64,000 nt of DNA from Ariolimax columbianus. Taxonomy: Eukaryota > Mollusca > Gastropoda > Stylommatophora > Arionidae. This document shows, one piece after another, positions 33,635-43,384 of this stretch. The notes beneath the pieces were generated by a model, which was not told the origin of the DNA, did no database searches, and saw only the letters and a program-made list of their open reading frames with translations. How positions within the stretch are numbered: position 1 is the stretch's first letter; every line of letters starts with the position of its first letter. Location: NCBI GenBank assembly GCA_036924085.1, contig JAVGWX010000005.1:76753047-76817046 (forward strand), read 5' to 3'. Both the position numbers and the translations under genes were made by a program.

Positions 33635-33960
33635 ACCTGCGGCTTAATTTGACTGAACACGCCAATACTGTAGAACGACTGACAAATCGAGAGCACTACC
33701 GTTGGGTCTAATAATGAACGTACGCTGGTATTAGACTCACGGAAGACAAGTCAGCTCTCTAACACTCTAATGAAAGAACGCTACGGAAATCGTGTTTAAC
33801 CCCGCAGAAACCGCAGATTTCAAATACCTGGTCACTGACAAACAAAAGCCCTCAATAAATTCGTCTGGCAAAATAGTGAACGGGTGCTGGTAATAGACCA
33901 TCTGAAGACAGGTCAGTTTTACCCTACTAATGACAGAGCGTTGCTACGGAAAACCAGCTC
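33593..33960 (+). repeat. Diverged 18S-like subrepeats
   Basis: A second short 18S piece (AAAGGAATTGACGGAAGGGC at about 33599, GGCTTAATTTGACTGAACAC) is followed by a diverged tail (GAGAGCACTACCGTTGGGTC). A third unit without the conserved block starts near GTGAACGGGTGCTGGTAATA (33876). The units share the order GTGCTGGNATTAGACC, AGACAGGTCAG and TGCTACGGAAA, so a stretch of the 18S-derived tail has been repeated inside the element. Confidence 0.65.
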
Positions 33961-34198
33961 ATATCGAGAGGAGCCCCAGACACTTTGGTTCACGTACCAG
34001 GCTGATAAGCCAATGGCGCGAGGCTACCATGTGGGGGATTACGGCCGAACCCTTGTAAGCCGCAATCCCGCCCAAAATCTCAGCACCACTGCAATGGGAG
34101 GCTCCTACATGTTCGGGACCTGGGGCTCGCGCCCCAGCCCTATCCGGTAGATCCGCAGAAAGAGATCTCTGCCGTCCGCCGATCAAAGCGGGCGGACA

Positions 34199-34922
34199 GC
34201 TGCTTGATACTCACCTTATACGGCGATGGGGTGCGAAACCACCAACATAAGACTTAGTTCCTGGTCGGGGTGTTGAAAACAGTAGAGCAGCCACCTCACT
34301 GTGAACTGTCGAGACTCAACCAACGACCATGAGATCTGTCCGCACACTTTGCGAACAACATCTCTGTGACATTACCAGGCTTGTCCTCTGGTTAAATGCA
34401 CTTCTGCTTCTATATCTACCTCTGTACGTAATCAGCCATATAGCTATCATGCTGGACGCAGAATAAATGCAGACCAGCGGACATTGCACACCTGCCCAAC
34501 TGTGTCAACATCCCAGGTGGCGGGGAATGCTAGGCGTATCACCTCTGCATAGAAGCCAAGAAAATAAAGGGAGAAAGAGATACCCCACTCACATGCAAAT
34601 GCTACGTTTCTGGCAGGACGTGATGATCCTGGGGTACAGACACACTGGACTGCCTCTCTTCCGGGTAAACCAGTCCATATCATATATCTCATATATCATC
34701 TCACATATCATCATCGCACCCTATAGACACGAGTAGTGAAGACTCGATAGTCTGGTAAGACAACTTCCATAAGAGAGACAACTCTGATCATAAACAACTG
34801 CTGCCTTGCAGATAGGCTGGGGACAGCCAAAGGCTAAGGAGGGCATCCCTACAGAAACGCCTGTTGAAATCGGATGCACGGGGCCGCAAGCCTAACAAAA
34901 CAGTGCAACGTAAATCGCAGCA
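34199..34922 (+). mobile_element. LINE 5' non-coding region, shared with the element at 45335-46165
   Basis: Aligns over about 700 bases with the separate insertion at 45335: TCGGGGTGTYG, AGAGCAGCCACCTCACTG, CCAGGTGGCGGGGAATGCTA, CTACGTTTCTGGCAGGACGT, CTGCTGCCTTGCAGATAGGC and AGTGCAACGTAWATCGC occur in the same order in both. It has no long open frame. After 34922 the sequence continues (ATGGCGCTCATCCTG, TCCCGCCAGGCAGCGATAG) to the ORF, a stretch also found at 29651 and, in part, at 63952. It is probably the 5' UTR or a decayed ORF1 region. Confidence 0.7.
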
Positions 34923-35046
34923 TGATGACAGTACAACCGATTAGAAAAACGCATGGCGCTCATCCTGCGGAGTCCCGCCAGGCAGCGATAGTGCGGGCCT
35001 CACGCCTCGAAGGGGCCCACCCTTGACAACTGGTGGTCACCGATCC

Positions 35047-37095
35047 ATGTGTCCTGGAGTCAAGGCACATGGCTATGAGGCAACTTTTATTGACCAAAAA
35101 CTCAAGACCCCCAAAATACTACAGTGGAATGCGGAGCGAGTCATTAACAAAAAACTTTCCCTAACACATCACTTGCATGAAGGTAAGATTGACGTGGCAT
35201 GTATCCAGGAAACGCACCTCAACAATAATCATAAATTCTCAATCAGAGGATACCAGACCTTCCGTCTCGATAGAGAAGGCCACAAAGGAGGGGTCCTGAT
35301 ACTGACCAGAAACTGCATACCGAGTAGCGCGGTACCTGTCAATCACACCGGACAAGCAGAAATTGTAGGAGTTGACACAATGGCTCAAGAGACGAAGCTC
35401 CGCATTTTCAATCTGTACGGACCACCAAATAGAGACCTATCGCTCTCGAGTATGGAGGTCAGAGTCTCCAACTGCATAGTAGTTGGAGATTTCAACAGCC
35501 ACTCGGAGAGATGGGGATACTCTGACACAGACAGTAGAGGTGACGAAGTGGAAGATTGGGAGATAGATGCAAATCTCTCCCTAATCAATAGGCCGGAGGA
35601 TAGCCCTAGCTTCTATTCAAGAACATGGCATACCACCTCGACTCCAGATTTGGCCTTCTCCACACAGGACATACACCATAAAATAGACCGCCAGGTGCTA
35701 AGCCAACTGGCAGGTAGCGACCACAGGCCGATCAGGCTAACTATTGACATGGAAGTAGGCCCACAGGAAACAAAACCGCTCCCACGTTGGAATTACAAAC
35801 GAGCCGACTGGGACAGATTTGCAATCCTGACAGATGGGCTGTGTGAAACTATCAACATACGAAACAACAAAATGAACCCCATGGTGGAAAGCCTAAGCAA
35901 GGCAATAATGCAAGCCGCCACTGAAACCATCCCAAGAGGAGCTAGGAAAAACTATAAGCCCTACTGGAATGATAAGTTGCAGAAAGCGGAAGATGCAGTA
36001 ACAAATGCTAGGAACATGGCAGAGCGAGAACAATCCATGGAGGCAAACATCGCCCTCAAAGCTGCCACGGCGAATTACAAACACACTCTCAAGCAAACAG
36101 CAAGAGAAAGCTGGAAAAATAAAACGGAAAGCCTAAACCTGGACAAAGACGGGAACAAGCTATGGAAACTAGTCAGAGCCATGAACGACGAAACCCCGTC
36201 AAACAAACATATCACCATCAAGCAGGGCGAGAGCTTTATCACAGGTAAGAAAGCCGCAAACGCTTTTGTCGATCACTATGCCAGAGCAAACCACATCGAG
36301 GTCCCTGCAGATAAGCATACAGACATTAGCGAAGAGCTAAAGGGGCACGACAACATGAATACGGCACCTGAAGAGCACATGATGGCCAAATTAACAATGC
36401 GCGAAATGGAAGAGGCTATGAGAACATTAAAGAAAAGGAAATCTTCCGGAAAAGAAGGGATAACAAACGAAATGCTGATGGGGCTGGGCCAAACAGCGAA
36501 GAAAAAACTACTATCGGTCCTGAACCAAAGCTGGAAAAGGGGAATTGTACCCCAGGCATGGAAAGACGCAATACTGGTACCAGTACCAAAAACAGGTAAG
36601 GACAAAACAGATCCAAATGGATACAGGCCCATCAGCCTACTGAGCTGTGTCGGCAAGCTGATGGAACGTATGATAAACACCAGACTGATGTGGCATCTGG
36701 AAGAAAAACGAATACTAATTCCACAGCAAGCCGGCTTTAGACAGTACAGATCCACTGAGGACCAGGTCATCCTCATAGCCCAGGAGATAGAAGATGCCTA
36801 CCAGGCACAGAAACACACAGTAGCTGTTTGGGTGGATCTGGAAAAGGCATTTGACAAAGTCTGGAAAGACGGACTTAGAGTCAAGCTAAGAAGAAGTGAT
36901 GTTTGTGGGAAAATGTACAAGTGGATCAACCACTACCTCAAACAAAGAACGGCCAGAGTCCAAGTACAAGGGCAGATGAGCAGAAAGGTGACACTCGAGC
37001 AGGGAGTACCCCAAGGGGGAGTACTGTCACCCACACTCTTCCTGGTATATATAAACGATATTACAGAGAATATACCAAGAAGAGTCCATAGCTGA
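35047..37095 (+). CDS. LINE ORF2: APE endonuclease and RT, ended by a premature stop
   Basis: 682 codons from the first ATG; an in-frame TTG lies at 35023 but is an unlikely start. The endonuclease (residues about 20-230) shows QWN (about 26), IQETHL (about 53), NLYGPPN, VVGDFNSHSERWG (about 147), TPDLAF and GSDHRPI (about 223), all the expected APE-type active-site boxes. RT follows with NGYRPISLLSC, VDLEKAFDKVW (about 595) and GVPQGGVLSP (about 652). A single TGA replaces the serine codon (TCA in the 13-kb copy) just before MFADD, so the protein stops before the catalytic Asp pair. The enzyme would nick target DNA and start reverse transcription if intact. I-superfamily, Nimb-like. Confidence 0.88.
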   Translation: MCPGVKAHGYEATFIDQKLKTPKILQWNAERVINKKLSLTHHLHEGKIDVACIQETHLNNNHKFSIRGYQTFRLDREGHKGGVLILTRNCIPSSAVPVNHTGQAEIVGVDTMAQETKLRIFNLYGPPNRDLSLSSMEVRVSNCIVVGDFNSHSERWGYSDTDSRGDEVEDWEIDANLSLINRPEDSPSFYSRTWHTTSTPDLAFSTQDIHHKIDRQVLSQLAGSDHRPIRLTIDMEVGPQETKPLPRWNYKRADWDRFAILTDGLCETINIRNNKMNPMVESLSKAIMQAATETIPRGARKNYKPYWNDKLQKAEDAVTNARNMAEREQSMEANIALKAATANYKHTLKQTARESWKNKTESLNLDKDGNKLWKLVRAMNDETPSNKHITIKQGESFITGKKAANAFVDHYARANHIEVPADKHTDISEELKGHDNMNTAPEEHMMAKLTMREMEEAMRTLKKRKSSGKEGITNEMLMGLGQTAKKKLLSVLNQSWKRGIVPQAWKDAILVPVPKTGKDKTDPNGYRPISLLSCVGKLMERMINTRLMWHLEEKRILIPQQAGFRQYRSTEDQVILIAQEIEDAYQAQKHTVAVWVDLEKAFDKVWKDGLRVKLRRSDVCGKMYKWINHYLKQRTARVQVQGQMSRKVTLEQGVPQGGVLSPTLFLVYINDITENIPRRVHS

Positions 37096-37946
37096 ATGTT
37101 TGCAGACGATCTGGCTATGTGGACCTCTGAAAAGAATCTCACCATAGCAAGAAATCGGATGCAGACGGCCCTAACATCGCTGGAAGAGTGGGCGAACTCA
37201 TGGCTGGTTAAAATAAACGAGGAGAAAACCACATGCACAATATTCTCGCTTTCATTAAAACTCCAAAATACCAAATCAAGTCTAAATGGCAAATTCCTGC
37301 AGCCAAACGACAACCCAACCTATCTGGGAGTCACATTTGATCGGCGCATGATATGGAAAAGTCAGATTGAGAGAAACCGAATGAAAGCCAGAGAAAGAAT
37401 GGCAATCATGAGGAAACTTGCTTGCACAAGCTGGGGAGCAGCTGAAGGCATACTAAAGAAACTGTACACTGGAAGAGTGAGACCAGTTCTCGAGTATGGC
37501 ATTGCGGCATGGACACAACAGCAGCAAAGGCGAACTTTGATAAAATTAGCAAACTTCAAAACCAAGCAATGAGAGTTATAACAGGAGGCAGGAAATCAAC
37601 GCCAATTGTAGAACTTGAAAAGTTTACACAACTGCAATCCATGACCGATAGAAGAGACTGCAGAGCCCAGCTGCAGTCAGAGAAACTCCGAAGACTGACT
37701 GACCATCCAATGCACCAGAGACTAAACAATTTGGGAAATGGGAAACTAAAGCGGAGAAACTTTGCAGAAATAGCCAAAGCAAAGATGCACGAAGATCCCA
37801 TAAACGCACTAACAACACCAAAACCCATCACTACTGTACGAAAACCTACCTGGAGGCAGGATATATTTCCAGAGGTGGTAGAAAATATACCAGGTATTGG
37901 AAAAAAAACGGCCAGACTGAAAAAGAAAGGAGAGATACTACCCTAA
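37096..37946 (+). pseudogene. Remainder of LINE RT (after the premature stop, one frameshift)
   Basis: Continues in frame with MFADDLAMW (37096), YLGVTFDRRM and VLEYGIAAW, then a 2-base insertion in the CAACAGCAGC repeat at about 37508 shifts the frame. The thumb and C-terminal connection (ITGGRKSTPIVELEKF, DHPMHQRLNN) follow in the next frame to 37946. Apart from these two lesions it matches the copy at 14440-15263 closely, so this element has been inactive only a short time. Confidence 0.85.
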
Positions 37947-37972
37947 GCTTCATATCGAAAAGCTACCCAAGC

Positions 37973-38761
37973 ATGGACTGGACTCATGCATACACCGACG
38001 GTTCTGTAACAAACACTACACAGAACGGAGGGGCAGGAGCATTCTTGAACCTACCAAATGGCAAACAAATAACACTGTCACTCGCTACTGGTAAGTACAC
38101 AAGCAATTTCAGAGCGGAGGCAGAGGCACTGAGGGCGGCAGTGGAAGAAATGGTGAGACACAGTGAAAATGAAAGCCATATAGTCCTGCTTACAGATGCT
38201 CTCGCCGTAGTCACAGCGCTAATAAGCCAGAAAAACACTGAGCTTAATGACTTAAGAGCAGCACTCTGCAAACTGTGCCAGCAGTCCGCACCAAAAGGGG
38301 TAGTGGTACAGTGGGTCCCATCACACTGCAACATCAAAGGCAACGAGGAGGCAGACAGACTGGCAAAAGAAGGTGCAAGACTACCACAAATAGATACTAG
38401 TATGACGAACGAAGAGTCAAAACGGCTTATCAAAGCCAGATACATGACCAAATGGGAAACCGAACATACTGGTTACACCAAAAACGATGCCTATTACCAG
38501 TTGAACCGAAGAGAGCAGGTCGTTGTCTTCAGACTTCGCACTGGCCACAACAGACTGAGGTACCACCTATTCAACAAATTGAAGATAGGGTGTACCGACG
38601 AATGCCCGTGCGGCACTGGTAAAATGACCACTGAACATCTGCTGCAGAACTGCCCGACATACGAGGATCAGAGAGAGCAGATGTGGCCATTACCAGTGGA
38701 ACTGCAAGACAAGCTCTATGGCAGTGGCGAGAGCCTCAGGATGACCGCCGCTTTTTTTTAA
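37973..38761 (+). CDS. LINE RNase H and C-terminal zinc knuckle
   Basis: 262-codon open frame, complete compared with the 15-kb copy. RNase H active-site residues are in place: YTDGS (Asp 9), NFRAEAEAL (Glu 49), LLTDALAV (Asp 75) and GNEEADRLA (Asp 128). A C-terminal domain with FRLRTGHNRLRYHLFNKL and a CxC-x7-H-x4-C knuckle (residues 221-237) ends near the stop, which comes slightly early because of a longer T run. The frame differs from RT because of an indel in an A run at about 37902. The ancestral ORF was probably continuous, so the ATG at 37973 is not a real start. Confidence 0.85.
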   Translation: MDWTHAYTDGSVTNTTQNGGAGAFLNLPNGKQITLSLATGKYTSNFRAEAEALRAAVEEMVRHSENESHIVLLTDALAVVTALISQKNTELNDLRAALCKLCQQSAPKGVVVQWVPSHCNIKGNEEADRLAKEGARLPQIDTSMTNEESKRLIKARYMTKWETEHTGYTKNDAYYQLNRREQVVVFRLRTGHNRLRYHLFNKLKIGCTDECPCGTGKMTTEHLLQNCPTYEDQREQMWPLPVELQDKLYGSGESLRMTAAFF

Positions 38762-38821
38762 AAAATAATGGTTACTGTCTGGCTGCGTACGAAGAAGAAG
38801 AAGAGGAAGAAGAACCAAATG

Positions 38822-39059
38822 AAAGCTAGAGTAGATATGTTGGAATCAACGTGTCTTAGTGCTTTAACAAATCAGTGTTGTGAACTATTAAAACTCAGAA
38901 CTCCGTCACACATACATCATTACTTAGAACTCGTGACCAAGATCAACTACAGAACTCCATATAGATCATTACTTGGTATCCGCGACCTGGATGAAAAGCA
39001 GATCATTGCCACAAGATCACAAAGTGGTACAACAGAAGAACAATATAGAAATAGTCGCT
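38822..39059. other. No gene firmly recognised
   Basis: A 120-codon open frame (38768-39130) runs from the LINE 3' end into unique sequence. SGTTEEQYRNSRYKLVQ might be the start of the RTE-like fragment that follows, but this is weak. Confidence 0.35.
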
Positions 39060-39360
39060 ACAAACTGGTACAACACATATATGGTCTAGAGATAGTCACC
39101 ACAAGCTGGTACAACAAGAGTTTGGTCTAGAGATAGTCGCCACAAACTGGTACAACACGTATATGGTCTAGAGATAGTCACCACAAGCTGGTACAACAAG
39201 AGTTTGGTCTAGAGATAGTCGCCACAAACTGGTACAACACGTATATGGTCTAGAGATAGTCGCCACAAACTGGTACAACAAGAGTTTGGTCTAGAGATAG
39301 TCGCCACAAACTGGTACAACAAGAGTTTGGTCTAGAGATAGTCGCCACAAATTGGTACAA
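39060..39360 (+). repeat. 41-bp minisatellite, about 7 units
   Basis: Units of GTCTAGAGATAGTCGCCACA plus AACTGGTACAAC, ending alternately in ACGTATATG or AAGAGTTTG. It abuts the RTE-like fragment and may have grown from its linker sequence. Confidence 0.92.
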
Positions 39361-39965
39361 AAATGTGAACCACGGAAACCCTGGACTAACACCGAAATGC
39401 TACATAAAATGGTAGAAGTTTGGAAAGGAAAGAACGTGAAAAGCAGAATAGATCAGTTAGTGTTCAAGAAAATAAAAAACCGAAATAGACAGAGAATACA
39501 AGAAAGCAAGAAACAAGTGATAGGAATAAAGTTTTAGGGAAATAGTACAATACACTAAACCAAAAAAGGGAGGTACGACGTTATATACGAACATTAGACA
39601 AACTAGGCACCGAAATAAACGAATGCAGTAGGGTCTCTTACAAGATAAAACGGGAAAGGTCATTGTAGACCCAAAACAAAAGAAAGAAAGAGAGAGAAAA
39701 AACAGGACTATGTAACACAACTATATGAGGTAAAGGATAACTAAACAGCTCAAATAAATAAACTAGCTATCGAGAAAGAAATAGAATTACAAATCAAACA
39801 AATAAAACGAAAGTAATTTGACGAGGCTTTCCTGGAATTCTCAAATTCCAAATCACCAGGTATAGATGGCATACCTTTACAGCTCATACAAGCAGCAGGT
39901 GAACGACTGCTTGTAACGACTACCTTATATTTATCCCACGCGAATATGGTCATCTCATCACACTA
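39352..39965 (+). pseudogene. RTE-like LINE fragment (linker and start of RT)
   Basis: Encodes RKPWTNTEMLHKMVEVWKGK (39374 on) and, after frameshifts, SNSKSPGIDGIPLQLIQAAG (about 39840-39900), the conserved NxKSPGxDGIP block before RT. It stops at 39965, where a minus-strand copy of the same family begins. The inverted counterpart at 41290-41770 carries the same landmarks, so the two form an imperfect inverted repeat. Confidence 0.8.
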
Positions 39966-42170
39966 AGTTCAGTTTGAATGGGTTTCACTGGTTTGCAAGC
40001 TCAGGGTTCTGTCTTTCCATCTCTGCCTGTCTTCAGCGGTCTGCTTCAGCTCACCCCAAATTGTCACCGCCACGTCTCTGCATGCTTTTGTCATAGTCAT
40101 TTCTTGGTCTGAACCTTCTTTCTTCCCCTGTACTTTTGTCTATTATGATGTTCTTCACTTGGCCTCATGACGTTGTTGTGGCCCAGTTAGGTCTGTCGCC
40201 GTTTTTTGTATCTTTTGTAGGAGCTTGCTATTATCCTCTCTCACTTCCGCGTACAACCATTCGTTTAATTGTTGTTCTCTAACTCACTTTATTCATCTTC
40301 CGGTAAAACAACAACTAAAAAGCCTTAAAGTATTTCTACTCACTTATTTGTTGTCCGTCTTTCAAACGCGTACATCGCCACATATCAGACATTTGGAGTA
40401 TGTATTCGTTGCGGCAGTGTCATATTAAAGATATCTGATATGAGGACTCTCTTCTGTTTCTCTCCAAATGTCTTCTTTGTCATGGCAATTCTAGTCCCTA
40501 TTTCTCTTTGGGATCGTGTATCTTCCCTTATATTTAACACAGGCATGGACATTGGTGTACGTACTTGTTTTTCTGTTCCTTTCAACTGTTATCTTTACTT
40601 CCGTTGGTTTTTTTTGACTATTGATCATTTTCAGGTCTTTTCTATATTTTTTTTCCTGTCACAGGCCTTTGCTATTTTGCTGATTTTATTGAGCAGTGTC
40701 TTCTTCTATCTCTGCTAAAATGACTTGATCATCAGTAAACTGTATTGCCACCAGTTGTTTGCCATTTACCTTTATCCCCAGATTACACTTCTTTATAACC
40801 TTGAGCTTCATCATACCTGAGTATGCATTGAACAGTCCAGGAAAAAGGGGACATCCCTATTTCACTGCGTACATGTACTGGGTCTGTGCTTCTTCCTCTT
40901 AGTGATATAATGGCTTTTTGATTTGTGTATACGTTTTGCAGAAGGAGGATTGGTTCCTCATTTTCGGCTTGTTTAAGGATTTCAAATAGCCTTTTCCCGG
41001 ACACTCAGTCAAAAATCTTCTCGTAGTCTATGAAGCAATGAAACAAAGGGTTTTCATTGGCCAATCATATTCTCCGCAAGGAAATTCAATGTGCCAAAAG
41101 TCTCTCTTGTGCCTGACCTTCATCTCAATCAAAACCTGATTTTCTTTCAATAGACCGTCAATGTGGTTTGCTATTTGTGTTCTATAATTATCGCTAATAG
41201 AATTTTGGAAGCATATGACATCAATCCCATCGTTCAGAATTGGGTGCCTTCTGTCTCATTGGACATCTTTGGTAGGGGAATTATTAGTATTGTAGTGTGA
41301 TCAGGTGGCCACATTCACGTGCAATAAATATAAGACAGTCGTTACAAGCACTGGTTCACCTGCTGCTTTTAATAGTTCTAATGGTATGCCATCTATACAT
41401 GGTGATTTGGAATTTGAGAACTCCGGGAGATCCTCGTCAACTTACTCTCGTTTTATCTGTTTTGTTTCCACATCTATTTCTTTCTCGTTTACAAGTTATT
41501 TATTTGAGCTCTTTATTTATCTTTTTCCTTTTATAGTTGTGTTACATAAGACTGTTTTTGCTTCCTCTTTCTTTATTTTCGTTTGAGTCTGCGATGACGT
41601 TTTTCCGTTTCATCTGGTATGGGACTCTGCTGTATTCGTTTATTTTGTTGGCTAGTTTGCCTATATAAGTTTTTACCTCCCTTTTTTGGTGAAGCTGTAC
41701 TGTTTCATTTTCAAACTTCTGCCATTTTATGTAGCATTTCCGTGTTAGTCCAGGGTTTTCGTGCTTCAAATTTGTGTTTCACTTGTGTTTTTTCGATGAT
41801 ACATCTGATTTCATCTTGTATCACTGTCTTTCTTGTTCTTCTTTAATGTTTTATTAATTTTCTATCAGTTTTTCTATATCATTTTGGAATTTTGCACTCA
41901 TGTCACCATTCCTTAAAACTGCAATGTTTTACTTGTAACTCTTTGACGGCTTTACCTTCGGCGTCCAGCGTAGTTGATATTTCATCATTAGTAGACTGTG
42001 GTTTTAGTCTGCATCTGTTCCTGGATGGGCCATTGCCTTTTCAACCTGGTTTCAAAATCTAGATTTCACTAAGATATAGTCGATCTGATACTACCTCATG
42101 TCTACCGGCCTTGTCCGTGTGTATCTACTTCTGAATGTTGCTCCCATCACAGCTCCCATGTAAGAGTCGA
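39966..42170 (-). pseudogene. RTE-like LINE, endonuclease end through RT to C terminus (degenerate)
   Basis: Read on the minus strand from 42170 down: VEKAMAHPGTDAD and NHSLLMMKY (end of the APE endonuclease, about 42050-41980), KFEARKPWTNTEMLHKMAEV (about 41770-41710), SKSPCIDGIP-like (about 41400), FIDYEKIFD (RT box A, about 41020), SGKRLFEILKQAENEEPILL, YTNQKAIISL, QFTDDQVILAE (box C, about 40745-40710), TRIAMTKKTFGEKQKRVLIS (about 40490) and WLGH (about 40170). The order is complete, but nearly every block is separated by stops or frameshifts. No RNase H. It is an old, dead copy. Confidence 0.82.
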
Positions 42171-42239
42171 TTTTTAGCCAGTTCGCCCACCCCAGTCACC
42201 TTAAGCTTTAGAATAATATTGATGTTGTGCCCGAATGTT

Positions 42240-43100
42240 CATCATTTCCTCCGTCTGCCTCTATCTCATTTCCGGGTGCCTTAACTGCCAGTATATTTTG
42301 TGTTTTTGTTCCCAGACTATTGTTGGGTGTGATATGACCAAAGTATTTCTGTTTCCGTGATGTAACACTATTTACCAACTAGTTTTGATCTACGTCCAGC
42401 GTTTTCAGGGCGTCTATGTTTTTCCTTCTCATTGTTCATGGTATTCTGAGAACTTTTCTGTCTCGTTGTTCGTGGTATTCTGAGAACTTTTCTGTCTCGT
42501 TGTTCATGGTATTCTGAGAACATTCATGTCTCGTTGTTAGTGGTATTCTGAGAACTGTCCTGTCTCGTTGTTCTTGGTATTCTGAGAACTTTCCTGTCTC
42601 GTTGTTCATGGTATTCTGAGAACTTTCCTGACTCGTTGTTCATGGTGCTCTGAGAACTTTCCTGTCTCATTGTTCATGGTATTCTGAGAACTTTCATGTC
42701 TCATTGTTCGTGGTATTCTGAGAACTTTTCTGTTCTATGTTAGCTCAAAAGATTCCGTTTTCTTCTTGACTGTATGTGTGGTGGTCCATGTTTCGCATCC
42801 GTACGTTGCCATTGTGGAGACGCATATCCTCAAAATTATTTGCAGATTTGTTCGTGTTTTACCATATGTTTCTCATTTCATTTAACCCTATCAATGACGC
42901 ATGACCATTCTTTTTCTGATTTATTTGTCTTTCGTTGCTGGCGTCAATTATAATGTGGTAATGTTTTAAAATTTCTTAATTTTCTAGAGTAATTTCATTG
43001 AATGAATTCATCATGCCATATTGGTTTCGTGCATTACGAAAACGCGTTGACCATTTTTTAAAGAATCACTATAGAAGCTTCTCATGCACTTTAGTGTGTC
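42240..43100 (-). pseudogene. RTE-like LINE C-terminal end, split by a minisatellite
   Basis: Minus strand: TYGCETWTTTHTVKKKTESF and EL (about 42830-42750), then RKVLRIPRT, which is expanded by the array, then NIDALKTLDVDQN (about 42420) and SRKQKYFGHI (about 42350), the usual RKxKYFGHI motif near the C terminus. The copy is distinct from the neighbouring 39966-42170 element, since it repeats the C-terminal region. The upstream RT is not visible. Confidence 0.78.
42425..42745 (-). repeat. About 34-bp minisatellite derived from LINE coding sequence
   Basis: About 9 units of CTCGTTGTTCATGGTATTCT plus GAGAACTTTCCTGT. On the minus strand each unit begins with the codons of RKVLRIP from the surrounding LINE, so the array grew inside the coding region. 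Confidence 0.88.
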
Positions 43101-43384
43101 TCGATGTTTTATAACCTAATTCGAAATACATATGAGAACATGCAATTTAGAGCCCTTCGTGTGGGACAGTTTTCGGCGCCATTTGAAATGAGGCCGGGTG
43201 TGTGATAGGACTCTAATGGCATCATGTCTCTTTCTTTTTGCTATGGACTCGGTCATGAGGCAAACAACTCCTGCTAATATTTGTGGAATTATTATCTCCT
43301 GACACATGAAGAAGGACCATGTCTGACACATGTAGCACAAAGTGGGTACAGATCTAATTTTTGTCAGTTGTTTCATTTCCAAGT

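Larger units (their letters stand above)
32647..38811 (+). mobile_element. Composite unit: truncated 18S rRNA + 5' region + LINE EN-RT-RNase H + (GAA)n, with TSD
   Basis: Flanked by GAACCAAATG at 32637-32646 and at 38812-38821 (the GAA part may belong to the tail, so 7-10 bp). The left copy ends exactly where 18S sequence begins (GAGAGGGAGCATGAG) and the right copy begins exactly after the (GAA)n tail. The unit of 6165 bp holds 18S sequence, diverged 18S-like subrepeats (33476-33960), a non-coding 5' region (33961-35046), the ORF and the 3' end. It is the longest copy of this LINE here. No ORF1-like protein with zinc knuckles is visible. The order 18S then LINE, same strand, is as in the 11335-16127 unit. 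Confidence 0.75.

Noticed and set aside
33884..34150. 88-codon open frame upstream of the second LINE as a possible ORF1
   Set aside because: No zinc knuckle, coiled coil or match to the expected ORF1; it spans 18S-derived subrepeats and non-coding sequence.
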